DNA of 55,745 nt from Bacteroidota bacterium (GTDB lineage: Bacteria > Bacteroidota > Bacteroidia > B-17B0 > Aurantibacillaceae), in assembly GCA_018267655.1 (NCBI GenBank), contig JAFDYB010000053.1, positions 1 through 55,745 of the forward strand. The letters are read 5' to 3'. The notes beneath the pieces are model-generated. The model was not told the DNA's origin, did not search any database, and saw nothing but the letters and a program-made list of their open reading frames with translations. Both the position numbers and the translations under genes were made by a program. Positions 22,787 through 32,224 of this stretch are shown here, piece after piece (the stretch's first letter is position 1; every line of letters starts with the position of its first letter).

Positions 22787-24684
22787 CACCAGAACAATTA
22801 AAAGAGTTAGAAGATAACCTGTGGGCGGCAGCCGATAAGCTTCGTGCAGATAGTGGTTTAAAATCTACTCAATACTCTGCGCCTATACTAGGTTTAATAT
22901 TTTTACGTTTTGCTTCTATTAAATACAAAAAAGCTAAGCCCGAAATTGAAAAAGAATTCAATGCTAAAAAAGGAAAGCGTAACGAAGAAAAAATAGAAGA
23001 CATTGCTATTCGTTTGTGTGGTTTTTACTTGCCCGCAGAGGCAGAATACGATTACCTGTTAAACCTTCCGGAAAAAGAGAACATTGCGAAAAAAATTAAA
23101 GATGCAATGATTGCTATTGAGAAGTATAAACCTGAGTTAGCGGGCTGTTTACCAAAGGATGAATACTTCAGTTTAATTTTAAAAGATAAAAACGACTCTA
23201 AGAAAGAAGATTTTAGTTTGCCTAAATCTTTACTTAAAACATTTAAAGATGTTCCTGAAGATGTTACCGGAGATGTGTTTGGTAAAGTGTATGAATATTT
23301 TTTAAGTGAGTTTGCATTAGCCGAAGGACAAGGTGGTGGCCAATTCTTTACACCAACATCGGTTGTAAAACTAATGGTAGAGGTTATTGAACCTTACAGA
23401 GGAACCATCTTTGATCCTGCTTGTGGTAGCGGTGGTATGTTTGTGCAAAGCTCTAGTTTTATTGATAGACGCAGAGAAGAGTTACACGATACTGATACCA
23501 AAGATTTAATGGTGTATGGTGGCGAAAAAGATACCGAAACGGTAAAGATTGCAAAAATGAACATTGCGGTAAATGGATTAAGAGGACAGATTATAGCCTC
23601 AAATGCCTACTATGAAGATCCTTTTGAAAGTTATGGCAAGTTTGATTATGTAATGGCTAATCCTCCGTTTAATGTGGATGATGTAAACTTAGATAGAGTT
23701 AAAGATCAAAAGCGTTTTAACGAATACGGCATCCCACAAAATAAAAGTAAGAATACAGGTAAAAAGAAAAACGATGCCAACACAGTACCTAATGCAAATT
23801 ATTTATGGATTAATTTGTTTGCTACTTCTTTAAAACCAACAGGGCGTGCAGCACTTGTAATGGCAAACTCTGCAAGCGATGCAAGAAACAGCGAAGCCGA
23901 TATACGACAAAACTTAGTAAAGAGTGGCGTTATTGATATGATGCTAACCTTGCCTAAAAACATGTTTTACACGGTTACATTACCGGCTACACTTTGGTTT
24001 TTTGATAAAAACAATGTTGGCAAAAAAGATCATAAAATACTGTTTATTGATGCACGTAATATTTTTAAGCAAGTTACACGTGCACATCGTGTGTTTACCG
24101 ATGAGCAGGTACAAAACATAACCAGTATTGTGCGCTTGTACCGTGGCGATACCAAGCAGTTTAAAGCCTTGCTTGATAAATACAAAAAACAGGCGACCGA
24201 TTTTGAAAAGAAAGCTAAAGTAAAGAAAACGCAAATTGAAGTTGACAAAAATGCTTTATTAGGAATTGAAAAAAGTATTGCTAAAGAAAAAAATGCAACC
24301 GAAAAAGCGAAGCTCGAAAAGGAAAAAATAAAAGTCGAGAAATTAATTGAAACCAAGTTAAGCGAACATAAAACTTTGGTTGATCAACAGAATTATTTTC
24401 TTTTTCAAATTACATGGCTAAGTGAACGCTTCCCTAATAACAAATATGAAGATGTAACAGGCTTGTGTAAAGCTGCTTGCTTAAAAGAAATTGAAGAACA
24501 AGACTGGAGTCTTAATCCGGGACGCTATGTAGGTGTGGTAATTGAAGAAGATGGACTAACGAAAGAGGAGTTTCTTAATGAGATGAGTAATCTTCATAAT
24601 TCACTAGATTCTTTGAATTCAAAATCAAAGCATTTGGAAAAAAAAATTAGTAGAAATCTAATAACTCTCTTGAATAATGAGTAA
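22783..24684 (+). CDS. hsdM: Type I restriction-modification methyltransferase subunit HsdM
   Basis: A 633-residue N6-adenine methylase subunit that works with HsdS to protect host DNA. The N-terminal HsdM bundle is followed by the SAM-binding motif D-P-A-C-G-S-G-G (211-218) and the catalytic N-P-P-F (293-296). A long Lys/Glu-rich coiled coil follows (about 465-535, 'KKAKVKKTQIEVDKN'), an insertion seen in one HsdM subgroup. The frame is complete. The hsdS start overlaps its 3' end by 8 bp. Confidence 0.96.
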   Translation: MTPEQLKELEDNLWAAADKLRADSGLKSTQYSAPILGLIFLRFASIKYKKAKPEIEKEFNAKKGKRNEEKIEDIAIRLCGFYLPAEAEYDYLLNLPEKENIAKKIKDAMIAIEKYKPELAGCLPKDEYFSLILKDKNDSKKEDFSLPKSLLKTFKDVPEDVTGDVFGKVYEYFLSEFALAEGQGGGQFFTPTSVVKLMVEVIEPYRGTIFDPACGSGGMFVQSSSFIDRRREELHDTDTKDLMVYGGEKDTETVKIAKMNIAVNGLRGQIIASNAYYEDPFESYGKFDYVMANPPFNVDDVNLDRVKDQKRFNEYGIPQNKSKNTGKKKNDANTVPNANYLWINLFATSLKPTGRAALVMANSASDARNSEADIRQNLVKSGVIDMMLTLPKNMFYTVTLPATLWFFDKNNVGKKDHKILFIDARNIFKQVTRAHRVFTDEQVQNITSIVRLYRGDTKQFKALLDKYKKQATDFEKKAKVKKTQIEVDKNALLGIEKSIAKEKNATEKAKLEKEKIKVEKLIETKLSEHKTLVDQQNYFLFQITWLSERFPNNKYEDVTGLCKAACLKEIEEQDWSLNPGRYVGVVIEEDGLTKEEFLNEMSNLHNSLDSLNSKSKHLEKKISRNLITLLNNE

Positions 24685-25975
24685 TTGGAAAGAAACATAT
24701 TTAAAAGATATTTCAGAGGTTATTACAAAAGGAACGACTCCTACTTCTGTTGGAGGAGCCTTTACCAGCTCAGGAATTAATTTTATTAAATCCGAAAGCT
24801 TAAATTACGAAGGTATAATTGATGATTCAAAATTTGTTTTTATTGATGAAGAGTCTAATAAGAAATTAAAGAGATCGGTACTAAAGGAGAATGATATACT
24901 TTTTTCTATTGCAGGTATTTATTTGGGGAAACTGGGAATCGTAAAAAAAGAATATCTACCAGCAAATACAAATCAAGCTTGCGCCATAATTAGACTTAAT
25001 CATGGCATCGTTGACTACCGATTTATTAAACAACTCTTTGCAGAGAAAAGTTTCATTAACTATATCAATTCATTAACTGCACAATCTGCACAACCTAACA
25101 TAAACCTAACTGATATTGGAAATTTAAAATTACTTATACCAACTTTAGATATTCAACAACGCATCGCTTCTATCCTTTCAGCTTACGATGATTTAATTGA
25201 GGTGAACAATCAACGCATAAAACTATTAGAAGAAACGGCACAGCAATTATACAAGGAGTGGTTTGTGCGTATGCGTTTTCCTAATTACAAAAAAACAAAA
25301 TTCGAAAAGGGGATTCCTAAATCGTGGAAAGTTGAACGATTAGACAAACATATTTCAATTGTTAGGGGCAAGTCATACACAAGTGAAGAAATTGATGATA
25401 ATAAAGGAGATTATCCATTCATTAATTTAAAGAACATAAAACGAGGCGGTGGTTTTAGATTAGATGGGACTAAATTTTTTACCGGGAAATTTAAGAAAGA
25501 ACAAATAGTTTTACCTGGTGATATAGTTATGGCTGTTACCGACATGACTCAGGATAGATTAATAGTAGGGAGAGTAGCTAGGGTTCCACTAACTGAATTT
25601 AAAGAATATGTCATCTCTCTTGATATTTCAAAAATTGTCTCGTTGTCTTTGCCCAACGATTATATTTATTCTGCATTAAGGTTTAATTATTATGGTGAGA
25701 GTTTGGCCGAATTTGCTAATGGCACAAATGTTCTGCACCTTAACCCTGAGCTTTTAAAAAAGGAATCCATTCTTATTCCTGATGAACATTTAATAAATGA
25801 TTTTGTATTAAAGGTTAAGCCGATGTATGAATTAATGGATGTGCTTGCTATTCAAAATGAGCAACTACGTCAAATAAGAGATCGATTATTACCGAGATTG
25901 ATAAGTGGTAAATTACAGGTTAAAGAACAGAAAGCATTAAAGAAAACTGAATTAGTAAATAAAATTAATGGCTAA
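24677..25975 (+). CDS. hsdS: Type I restriction-modification specificity subunit HsdS
   Basis: A 432-residue DNA-recognition subunit. It has two target-recognition domains (about 1-165 and 215-400) separated by the conserved helical spacer around 'LLEETAQQLYKEWFVRMRFP'. The second conserved helix 'QLRQIRDRLLPRLISGKLQV' closes the protein. Each TRD should read one half of a bipartite target; the target itself cannot be read from the sequence. The gene overlaps hsdM by 8 bp and the DUF1016 gene by 8 bp. Confidence 0.95.
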   Translation: MSNWKETYLKDISEVITKGTTPTSVGGAFTSSGINFIKSESLNYEGIIDDSKFVFIDEESNKKLKRSVLKENDILFSIAGIYLGKLGIVKKEYLPANTNQACAIIRLNHGIVDYRFIKQLFAEKSFINYINSLTAQSAQPNINLTDIGNLKLLIPTLDIQQRIASILSAYDDLIEVNNQRIKLLEETAQQLYKEWFVRMRFPNYKKTKFEKGIPKSWKVERLDKHISIVRGKSYTSEEIDDNKGDYPFINLKNIKRGGGFRLDGTKFFTGKFKKEQIVLPGDIVMAVTDMTQDRLIVGRVARVPLTEFKEYVISLDISKIVSLSLPNDYIYSALRFNYYGESLAEFANGTNVLHLNPELLKKESILIPDEHLINDFVLKVKPMYELMDVLAIQNEQLRQIRDRLLPRLISGKLQVKEQKALKKTELVNKING

Positions 25976-27110
25976 AAAAATAATACAAAAAGAGGGTGCA
26001 GCAAACCCCATTTCAAACAAGGGTAAGTCATTACCCTTATTTAAACAAGCTATTACCTTGGTGCATCAGGCTCGTGAGCACGTGGCTAAACAAACCAACA
26101 GCGTAATGGTGTTTACCTACTTTCAATTGGGGCGTTTAATTATTGAGCACGAACAGGGAGGCAAAACCAAAGCAGTGTATGGCAAAGAAACCATTAAAGA
26201 GTTGAGTAATAAACTTACCGAAAAATTTGGAGATGGTTTTTCAACTACAAATTTAGAATACATGCGTTTGTTTTTCCTTTGTTATCAGCAAAGAGAAAAG
26301 CATTTTTTAATTTCCCAGACAGTGTCTGGGAAATTGCCCCAAAAACAAAAAACGCAGACAGTGTCTGCGGAATTACAAAAAAATCAGACACTGTCTGGGA
26401 AATCGTTTACAGATGTTTTTCCTTTATCATGGTCGCATTATGTATTGCTTTGCCGTATCAAAAATGAAGAAGAGCGTAGCTTTTATGAAATAGAGAGTAA
26501 ACAGGGTCATTGGGGTGTTCGTGAATTGCAACGTCAATTTGATAGTGGCTTATATGAACGATTAGCCCTTAGTAAAAACAAAAAGCAAGTAAAACAATTA
26601 GCCTCCAAAGGGCATATTGTTGAACATGCCGAAGATGTTATTAAATCGCCTTATGTGTTGGAATTTTTAGGCTTAGATGCTAAGACAAGCTATACCGAAA
26701 ATGACTTAGAAACTGCCATTATTAATAAAATAGAACATTTTTTATTAGAGATGGGTAAAGGCTTTTTGTTTGGAGGCAGACAAGTAAGATTCTCTTTTGA
26801 TGGAGAAGATTTTTATGTGGATTTAGTATTGTACAATCGTTTATTGCAATGCTTTGTATTAGTTGATTTAAAAATAGGAAAAATCAAACATCAAGATATT
26901 GGGCAAATGCAGATGTATGTTAATTACTACGACCGTTATGTAAAAACAAATGCCGAAAAACCAACCATCGGTATCATCGTCTGTAAAGATAAAAGCGATG
27001 CTGTTGTTGAAATAACTTTACCCAAAAACAACAAAACCATATTTGCAAAAGAATATCAATTGTACTTACCAAGCAAAGCGGATTTAGTTAAATTATTAAA
27101 AGAAAAGTAG
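25968..27110 (+). CDS. DUF1016 (YhcG-type) PD-(D/E)xK nuclease-domain protein
   Basis: A 380-residue protein with the N-terminal DUF1016 helical domain (about 14-190, 'YFQLGRLIIEHEQ' and 'LSWSHYVLLCRI') and a C-terminal PD-(D/E)xK nuclease fold with Asp 285 ('FYVDLVLY') and Asp 300-Leu-Lys 302 ('VDLKIGK'). Proteins of this family often sit inside type I R-M operons; their job there is not settled. A linker at about residues 112-146 contains three imperfect repeats of the peptide Q-T-[VL]-S-[GA] encoded by three palindromes (26309-26397). It overlaps hsdS and is 3 bp from hsdR, so it belongs to the same message. Confidence 0.9.
   Translation: MAKKIIQKEGAANPISNKGKSLPLFKQAITLVHQAREHVAKQTNSVMVFTYFQLGRLIIEHEQGGKTKAVYGKETIKELSNKLTEKFGDGFSTTNLEYMRLFFLCYQQREKHFLISQTVSGKLPQKQKTQTVSAELQKNQTLSGKSFTDVFPLSWSHYVLLCRIKNEEERSFYEIESKQGHWGVRELQRQFDSGLYERLALSKNKKQVKQLASKGHIVEHAEDVIKSPYVLEFLGLDAKTSYTENDLETAIINKIEHFLLEMGKGFLFGGRQVRFSFDGEDFYVDLVLYNRLLQCFVLVDLKIGKIKHQDIGQMQMYVNYYDRYVKTNAEKPTIGIIVCKDKSDAVVEITLPKNNKTIFAKEYQLYLPSKADLVKLLKEK
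26309..26397 (+). repeat. Three palindromes in tandem inside the DUF1016 gene
   Basis: Core cagaca-N-tgtctg occurs at 26316-26328, 26355-26367 and 26385-26397, spaced 39 and 30 bp apart (both multiples of three). The first extends to a 27-bp perfect palindrome around one central base (26309-26335), the second to 17 bp (26353-26369), the third is 13 bp. Each encodes Q-T-[VL]-S-[GA] in the same frame. Confidence 0.85.
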
Positions 27111-27113
27111 CCA

Positions 27114-30100
27114 ATGGCAAATTATATATCCGAAGATCAAATAGAAAAAGCAACTGTAGATGTTTTCGTGAAAAATCTAGGTTACCGCCATTTAAATTGT
27201 ATGGACAAAGATATCACCGGACGTGAAGACGAAACCGATGTGGTAATAAAATCTTTGCTTAAAAAACAATTAAGTAAGCTAAATGAACAATTACCGGAAG
27301 GAGCCATTGAAGAAGCTTTTTCTATTTTAACAAAAACTAATTTGGCTGTAACATCCATTTCTGCAAACAGAGAAATGTATGGTTTAATTAAAAATGGTGT
27401 GCAGGTTGAGATAACTAATGCCGAGGGAAGAAAAGAGCCGGTAATGGTTAAAGTAATTGATTTTGAAAATGAATTAGAAAACGATTATTTAGTTGTATCT
27501 CAATTATGGGTTAAAGGCGAAATTCGTCAGCGACCTGATTTGATTGTTTTTGTAAATGGTTTGCCGCTTGTATTTATTGAGTTAAAAAACTCGAACATAG
27601 CTGTTAGAAATGCTTACGATGATAATTTAACGCGATACAAAAAAGTAATACCCAACTTATTTCATCATAATGGCATTTGTATTTTAAGTAACGGGCTAGA
27701 AACCAAAGTAGGTAATTCTTTTTCAGGCTACGAACACTTTTTTAATTGGCTGCGTATTGAAGATGAGAAACAAGTTCCGGATAAATTAAGAATTAAAGAA
27801 TTTGGTGTAAGCTTAGATTACGCGGTTTTAGGTTTATGCGATAAAAAACGTTTATTAGATTACTACGAAAATTTTATTCTTTACTATAAAGAGACCGTAA
27901 AAATATGTGCAAAAAACCATCAATTTTTAGGTGTAAATAATGCCATAGAAAATTTTGAATTACGTTTACAGCATGATGCTGAAGGGACTGATACTGCTAA
28001 CAAAGGTAAGCTGGGAGTGTTTTGGCATACACAAGGCAGTGGTAAAAGCTATAGTATGATTTTCTTTACCCGAAAAATATTTAGAAAATTTTCGGGCAAC
28101 TATACGTTTTTAATTGTAACAGATAGAGATGATTTAGATGATCAGATTTATCGTAACTACTTAGGTGCCGGAGCATTCTCAAAAAGCGAACAATGTCGCC
28201 CGAAAAATAGCGAAGAGCTACGGCAAATGCTGCAAACAAATAAACGCTACATTTTCACCTTAATTCATAAGTTCAGATTTGACAAAGGGAAAACGTATCC
28301 ATTGTTGTCTGATAGAAATGATATTATTGTAATAGTAGATGAAGCGCACAGAACGCAGTACAAAGATTTAGCAGAAAACATGCGCACCGGATTAAAAAAT
28401 GCGCAATACATAGCGTTTACGGGAACACCATTATTGGGCAGTAAAAAAATGACTAATGATTGGTTTGGATCAACTGTATCAGAATATAACTTTAACCAAT
28501 CTATTGAAGACGGTGCAACTGTTCCTTTGTTTTATCACAAACGTGTACCTGAAGTTTTATTACAAAACGATACCCTAGAAAACGATTTTGCAGAAATAAT
28601 AGAAGAAGAAAATCTAACAGTAGAACAACAAGAAAAATTAGAAAAGGAATTTGCACAAGAGCTATCTGTATTAAAAGCGGATGACCGATTAGATACAATT
28701 GCTCAAGACATTGTTTATCATTTCCCACGCAGAGGTTATTTAGGAAAAGGAATGATAATATCTGTAGATAAGTTTACCACTGTGAGAATGTACAATAAAG
28801 TACAACACTTTTGGAAAGAAGAAATTCAAAAACTTAACACAGAAATTGCCAAAGCAAAAACAACCGAAGAAAAAGAAGAACTTACTTCTATAAGAAACTG
28901 GATGCGTAAGGTTGATATGGCAGTTATTATTAGCGAAGAAGCCGGAGAAGATGAGAAATTTTCCAGACATGAATTAAACATAAAACCGCATAGAAAACGC
29001 TTAGAGGAAGTTGATGAAAATGGTTATGAATTAGAAGATAAATTTAAAGACCCAAAAGATCCTTTACAATTAGTGTTTGTTTGTAGTATGTGGTTAACAG
29101 GATTTGATGCGCCTACCGTATCAACCTTGTATTTAGACAAACCGATGAAAGACCACACCCTTATGCAAACCATTGCAAGGGCAAATAGGGTAACTGATTA
29201 TACAATTAATAATAAGCCAAAGAAAAACGGTTTAATTGTAGACTACTACAATGTATTTAGAAATCTTAAAAAAGCATTTGCTTCATATGGAGGTGGCTCA
29301 ACTACAGATGTTAACGATAATATTCCGATAAAAGAAAAAGATTACCTATATGTTTTATTAACCAATGCTATTAAGGAATGCGTTGATTGGTGTACTACAA
29401 TTAATGTTGATTTAGGTGCAATCGAAAAATCAAATACAGTATTTCAAAACCTAGGCTTATTTGATGATTACGCAGATGTAATCCTTCAAAACGATGAACA
29501 TAAAAAGCAATTCATAGTGTATAACAATACAATAGATGGATTATATGAAGCTTGTAAACCTGAAATATGGACTCGAAAAAAAGAGTTTAATATGGCTTCG
29601 ATTGTTCATTATTTAAGAGATGTTATTGATGGGAGAGCAGACAGAGGAGATTTAGATAGTGCGAAAAGAAAAATAAGCGCATTGCTGGATGAAAGTATTA
29701 TTGCGCAAGAAGAAACAAAAAACGGTAATGACACTGTACATGTTTACGGTGTTCCGCATGCAGCCGAAGATAAAAAATACTACATCGCAGCTTGGAAAAC
29801 AATTGATTTAAGCAAACTGAATATTGATAAGCTGCGTGAACAGTTTAAAGAAGCTAAACATAAGAATATAGAGATAAACGACGTAAGAGCATTTATAGCA
29901 GAGAAGTTGCAGCTAATGCTTCAGAAAAATAGTACACGTACAAATTTCGCTCAAAAACTTCAAGAGATAATTGATAAATACAATTCAGGTGGCGCATTAA
30001 CTGAAAACTACTTTAATGACCTCATGGATTTTATTGACAATTTAAGAGAAGAAGAAGAAAGACATATTAAAGAAGGCTTAACAGAAGAAGAGTTGGAGTT

Positions 30101-30389
30101 GTTTGATTTATTGAAGAAAGAAAGTTTGACAAAAGATGAAGAACAAAAAGTTAAAAATGCGGCTAAGAATTTATTAAAACGATTGAAAGGAGAAAAGCCC
30201 ACGGTATTAGTAAACGATTGGCATAAAGACACAGTAACCCGTTTACAAGTGCAATCAGCAATAAAAACGGTACTAGATAACTATTTACCGGAGAGTTATG
30301 ACAAAACAGTTTACAGCAATAAATGCGATACGGTATTTGAACATTTAATTACTATGGCGGCAACAGGCGATAAAAGAGCGTTTGCTTGA
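27114..30389 (+). CDS. hsdR: Type I restriction endonuclease subunit HsdR
   Basis: A 1091-residue translocating nuclease subunit. The N-terminal PD-(D/E)xK domain has Asp 142 ('RPDLIVFVNG') and Glu 156-Leu-Lys 158 ('FIELKNS'). The SF2 motor has Walker A 'QGSGKS' (Gly 308 to Ser 312), D-E-A-H (409-412) and motif III 'FTGTP'. A long helical C-terminus that would dock on HsdM/HsdS is present ('EEERHIKEGLTEEELELFDL'). All parts look intact, so the system should be able to restrict unmodified DNA. It is the last gene of the five-gene operon. Confidence 0.96.
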   Translation: MANYISEDQIEKATVDVFVKNLGYRHLNCMDKDITGREDETDVVIKSLLKKQLSKLNEQLPEGAIEEAFSILTKTNLAVTSISANREMYGLIKNGVQVEITNAEGRKEPVMVKVIDFENELENDYLVVSQLWVKGEIRQRPDLIVFVNGLPLVFIELKNSNIAVRNAYDDNLTRYKKVIPNLFHHNGICILSNGLETKVGNSFSGYEHFFNWLRIEDEKQVPDKLRIKEFGVSLDYAVLGLCDKKRLLDYYENFILYYKETVKICAKNHQFLGVNNAIENFELRLQHDAEGTDTANKGKLGVFWHTQGSGKSYSMIFFTRKIFRKFSGNYTFLIVTDRDDLDDQIYRNYLGAGAFSKSEQCRPKNSEELRQMLQTNKRYIFTLIHKFRFDKGKTYPLLSDRNDIIVIVDEAHRTQYKDLAENMRTGLKNAQYIAFTGTPLLGSKKMTNDWFGSTVSEYNFNQSIEDGATVPLFYHKRVPEVLLQNDTLENDFAEIIEEENLTVEQQEKLEKEFAQELSVLKADDRLDTIAQDIVYHFPRRGYLGKGMIISVDKFTTVRMYNKVQHFWKEEIQKLNTEIAKAKTTEEKEELTSIRNWMRKVDMAVIISEEAGEDEKFSRHELNIKPHRKRLEEVDENGYELEDKFKDPKDPLQLVFVCSMWLTGFDAPTVSTLYLDKPMKDHTLMQTIARANRVTDYTINNKPKKNGLIVDYYNVFRNLKKAFASYGGGSTTDVNDNIPIKEKDYLYVLLTNAIKECVDWCTTINVDLGAIEKSNTVFQNLGLFDDYADVILQNDEHKKQFIVYNNTIDGLYEACKPEIWTRKKEFNMASIVHYLRDVIDGRADRGDLDSAKRKISALLDESIIAQEETKNGNDTVHVYGVPHAAEDKKYYIAAWKTIDLSKLNIDKLREQFKEAKHKNIEINDVRAFIAEKLQLMLQKNSTRTNFAQKLQEIIDKYNSGGALTENYFNDLMDFIDNLREEEERHIKEGLTEEELELFDLLKKESLTKDEEQKVKNAAKNLLKRLKGEKPTVLVNDWHKDTVTRLQVQSAIKTVLDNYLPESYDKTVYSNKCDTVFEHLITMAATGDKRAFA

Positions 30390-30492
30390 AGCTATTTCCA
30401 CTACTTAATTTTCCCTTTAATTATATTTGCCTTAGTAAAAAAATCCCGCAAAAAATATTTTTTTCATTATTTAAATTTAAATAGAGAAAAAT

Positions 30493-30597
30493 AAAAAAGG
30501 GTAAGCTACTTTCATCGCACCGCTACAACCGCCTACCCTTGCTCCGTTCCCGACCTGGGGGATTTGACAGGAGCTGGTCGTGAAAGACTTACCCACC
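30493..30597 (-). ncRNA. ffs: Signal recognition particle RNA, small bacterial type
   Basis: On the minus strand the ~100-nt RNA begins gggtaag near 30594. It contains the conserved apical region ccaggtcgggaacggagcaa (close to the 4.5S RNA core around the tetraloop) and ends in cttaccc pairing with the 5' end, followed by six T as terminator (complement of 30493-30498). It guides membrane and exported proteins to the translocon with Ffh. A TACTTTTG box lies just upstream. Confidence 0.92.
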
Positions 30598-30598
30598 G

Positions 30599-30606
30599 CA
30601 AAAGTA
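30599..30606 (-). promoter_or_regulatory. TACTTTTG (-7 element) of the SRP RNA
   Basis: On the minus strand TACTTTTG matches TAnnTTTG and ends about 4-5 nt before the first paired base of the SRP RNA (30594). This is the expected distance to a transcription start. No clear -33 box was found. Confidence 0.6.
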
Positions 30607-30669
30607 ATAATTATTTTAATATTTGGTTATCTTTACCTAAATTTTAAATAATTTGCATATTTGTAGCGT

Positions 30670-31635
30670 ATGAATATTTCGGTTGTAATTCCATTATTTA
30701 ACGAAAAAGATTCTTTAATTGAGCTTAGCGATTGGATTTGCAAGGTAATGAAAGAACACAATTTCTCTTTCGAAATTATTTTTATTGACGACGGCAGTAC
30801 CGATGATTCTTGGCAGGTAATTGAACAATTAACACAACGCAACAAAAATATTAAAGCCTTAAAATTTCAACGAAATTATGGCAAATCACCTGCCTTACAT
30901 GTTGGCTTTGCTGAAGCTAAAGGCGATGTAGTTATTACAATGGACGCTGATTTGCAAGATAGTCCCGATGAAATACCCGAACTATATAATATGATTACTA
31001 ACAGAGGTTACGACCTAGTTAGTGGTTGGAAGCAAAAGCGTTATGATAATGCTTTTACTAAAAATTTACCGAGCAAATTATATAATTACACTAACCGCAA
31101 AATTAGCGGCATTAAACTGCACGATATGAATTGCGGATTAAAAGCCTACAAAAACAAAGTAATAAAAAGTATTGAAATTTATGGCGAAATGCACCGCTTT
31201 ATACCGGTTATGGCAAAAGCGGCAGGCTTTACAAAAATAGGCGAAAAGGTTGTTCAGCACCGTGCGCGTAAATACGGCTACAGTAAATTTGGCTGGAACC
31301 GATTTATAAATGGCTTTTTAGATTTGCTTACTATTACGTTTTTAACTAAATTCGGTAAGCGTCCAATGCATTTTTTTGGCTTAGTGGGCACCTTATTATT
31401 TTTGTTTGGGCTTGGTTTTGCAGCTTATTTAGGGATTTATAAATTATACTGCGCCTTTAATCATTTGCATGCACGTTTAATCACAGATAGGCCTTCGTTT
31501 TATTTATCACTAACATGCATGATAATAGGAAGTATGATGTTTTTAGCCGGTTTTGTTGGTGAACTTATTTTAAGAAACAGTTCTATAAGAAACAGCTATT
31601 TAGTGGATCAAAAGCTGAATGTTGAATCGCAATGA
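30670..31635 (+). CDS. GT2 family glycosyltransferase (polyprenyl-phosphate type)
   Basis: A 321-residue enzyme of the DPM1/GtrB/ArnC group that moves a sugar from a nucleotide donor to a polyprenyl phosphate carrier. The catalytic GT-A domain has 'VVIPLFNEKDSL', 'IDDGSTDD' and the DxD-type 'TMDADLQDSPDE'; 'QRNYGKSPAL' is also typical. Two C-terminal membrane helices (about 230-255 and 275-300) anchor it with the active site in the cytoplasm. Its end overlaps the next gene by 17 bp. Its product could feed GT-C-type membrane enzymes. Confidence 0.9.
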   Translation: MNISVVIPLFNEKDSLIELSDWICKVMKEHNFSFEIIFIDDGSTDDSWQVIEQLTQRNKNIKALKFQRNYGKSPALHVGFAEAKGDVVITMDADLQDSPDEIPELYNMITNRGYDLVSGWKQKRYDNAFTKNLPSKLYNYTNRKISGIKLHDMNCGLKAYKNKVIKSIEIYGEMHRFIPVMAKAAGFTKIGEKVVQHRARKYGYSKFGWNRFINGFLDLLTITFLTKFGKRPMHFFGLVGTLLFLFGLGFAAYLGIYKLYCAFNHLHARLITDRPSFYLSLTCMIIGSMMFLAGFVGELILRNSSIRNSYLVDQKLNVESQ

Positions 31636-32215
31636 TAATAATAGAAGCGACAGGTTTAAGCTCAGCAATGAAGAAATTAAAGAGTTTAAGCGTATTAAAT
31701 ATTTACATCAAAAGTATAAATTACTAAAATTTAAAAGTACGCCTCTTTATAAATTCGGGAATCTCATTTGTGTACTTTCATTTTTAATATATTTTGAGTT
31801 GTTTTTTTGCTATTTATTCCCGCTATCATTTACTGAACATAAAATCTCTAGTGTTGACGCAGGCTACAAATTAGTTTTAAAAAACAACACTCGGTTAATT
31901 AACGAATTAAAAATTGTAGATTCTGACTCAAAATATTATGAATTTAGAACCTGTAAACTATTAAACAAACCAAATGTTGGTGATATTTTTTTAGTCTCTC
32001 ACGATGTACTGCTCAGAAAAAAACTGAATGCTGTTTTTAATGAAGAGAGCGGCGCAGTATTAATTTGGGAATCGGGTTCCATTCTTTTTCTATCGGCATT
32101 TGTAGGAGTGCTTACATTAGTGTTATACATCTACAACTTAAACCAAGAGGCAATTACATTAAAAGCAATGTCAGTTATAAATTTAATTACAATTATTGCA
32201 TTAATTTTTATTTAA
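31619..32215 (+). CDS. Uncharacterised membrane protein
   Basis: A 198-residue protein that I do not recognise. It begins with a charged, hydrophilic ~45 residues, then a membrane helix (about 48-72), a polar loop of ~80 residues, and two more helices at the C-terminus (about 150-172 and 178-198). It overlaps the glycosyltransferase gene by 17 bp, so the two are translationally coupled and may act together at the inner membrane. It is convergent with the 32225-34033 gene across 9 bp. Confidence 0.7.
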   Translation: MLNRNDNNRSDRFKLSNEEIKEFKRIKYLHQKYKLLKFKSTPLYKFGNLICVLSFLIYFELFFCYLFPLSFTEHKISSVDAGYKLVLKNNTRLINELKIVDSDSKYYEFRTCKLLNKPNVGDIFLVSHDVLLRKKLNAVFNEESGAVLIWESGSILFLSAFVGVLTLVLYIYNLNQEAITLKAMSVINLITIIALIFI

Positions 32216-32224
32216 TCGTGTAAA

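Noticed and set aside
30493..30597. SRP RNA first considered on the plus strand
   Set aside because: The conserved core (ccaggtcgggaacggagcaa), the terminal T-run and the -7 box all read correctly only on the minus strand.
22213..30660. tRNA-directed integrative element with att duplication
   Set aside because: No integrase gene and no second copy of the tRNA-Ala 3' end could be found; only AT-rich flank similarity remains, recorded as a weaker finding.
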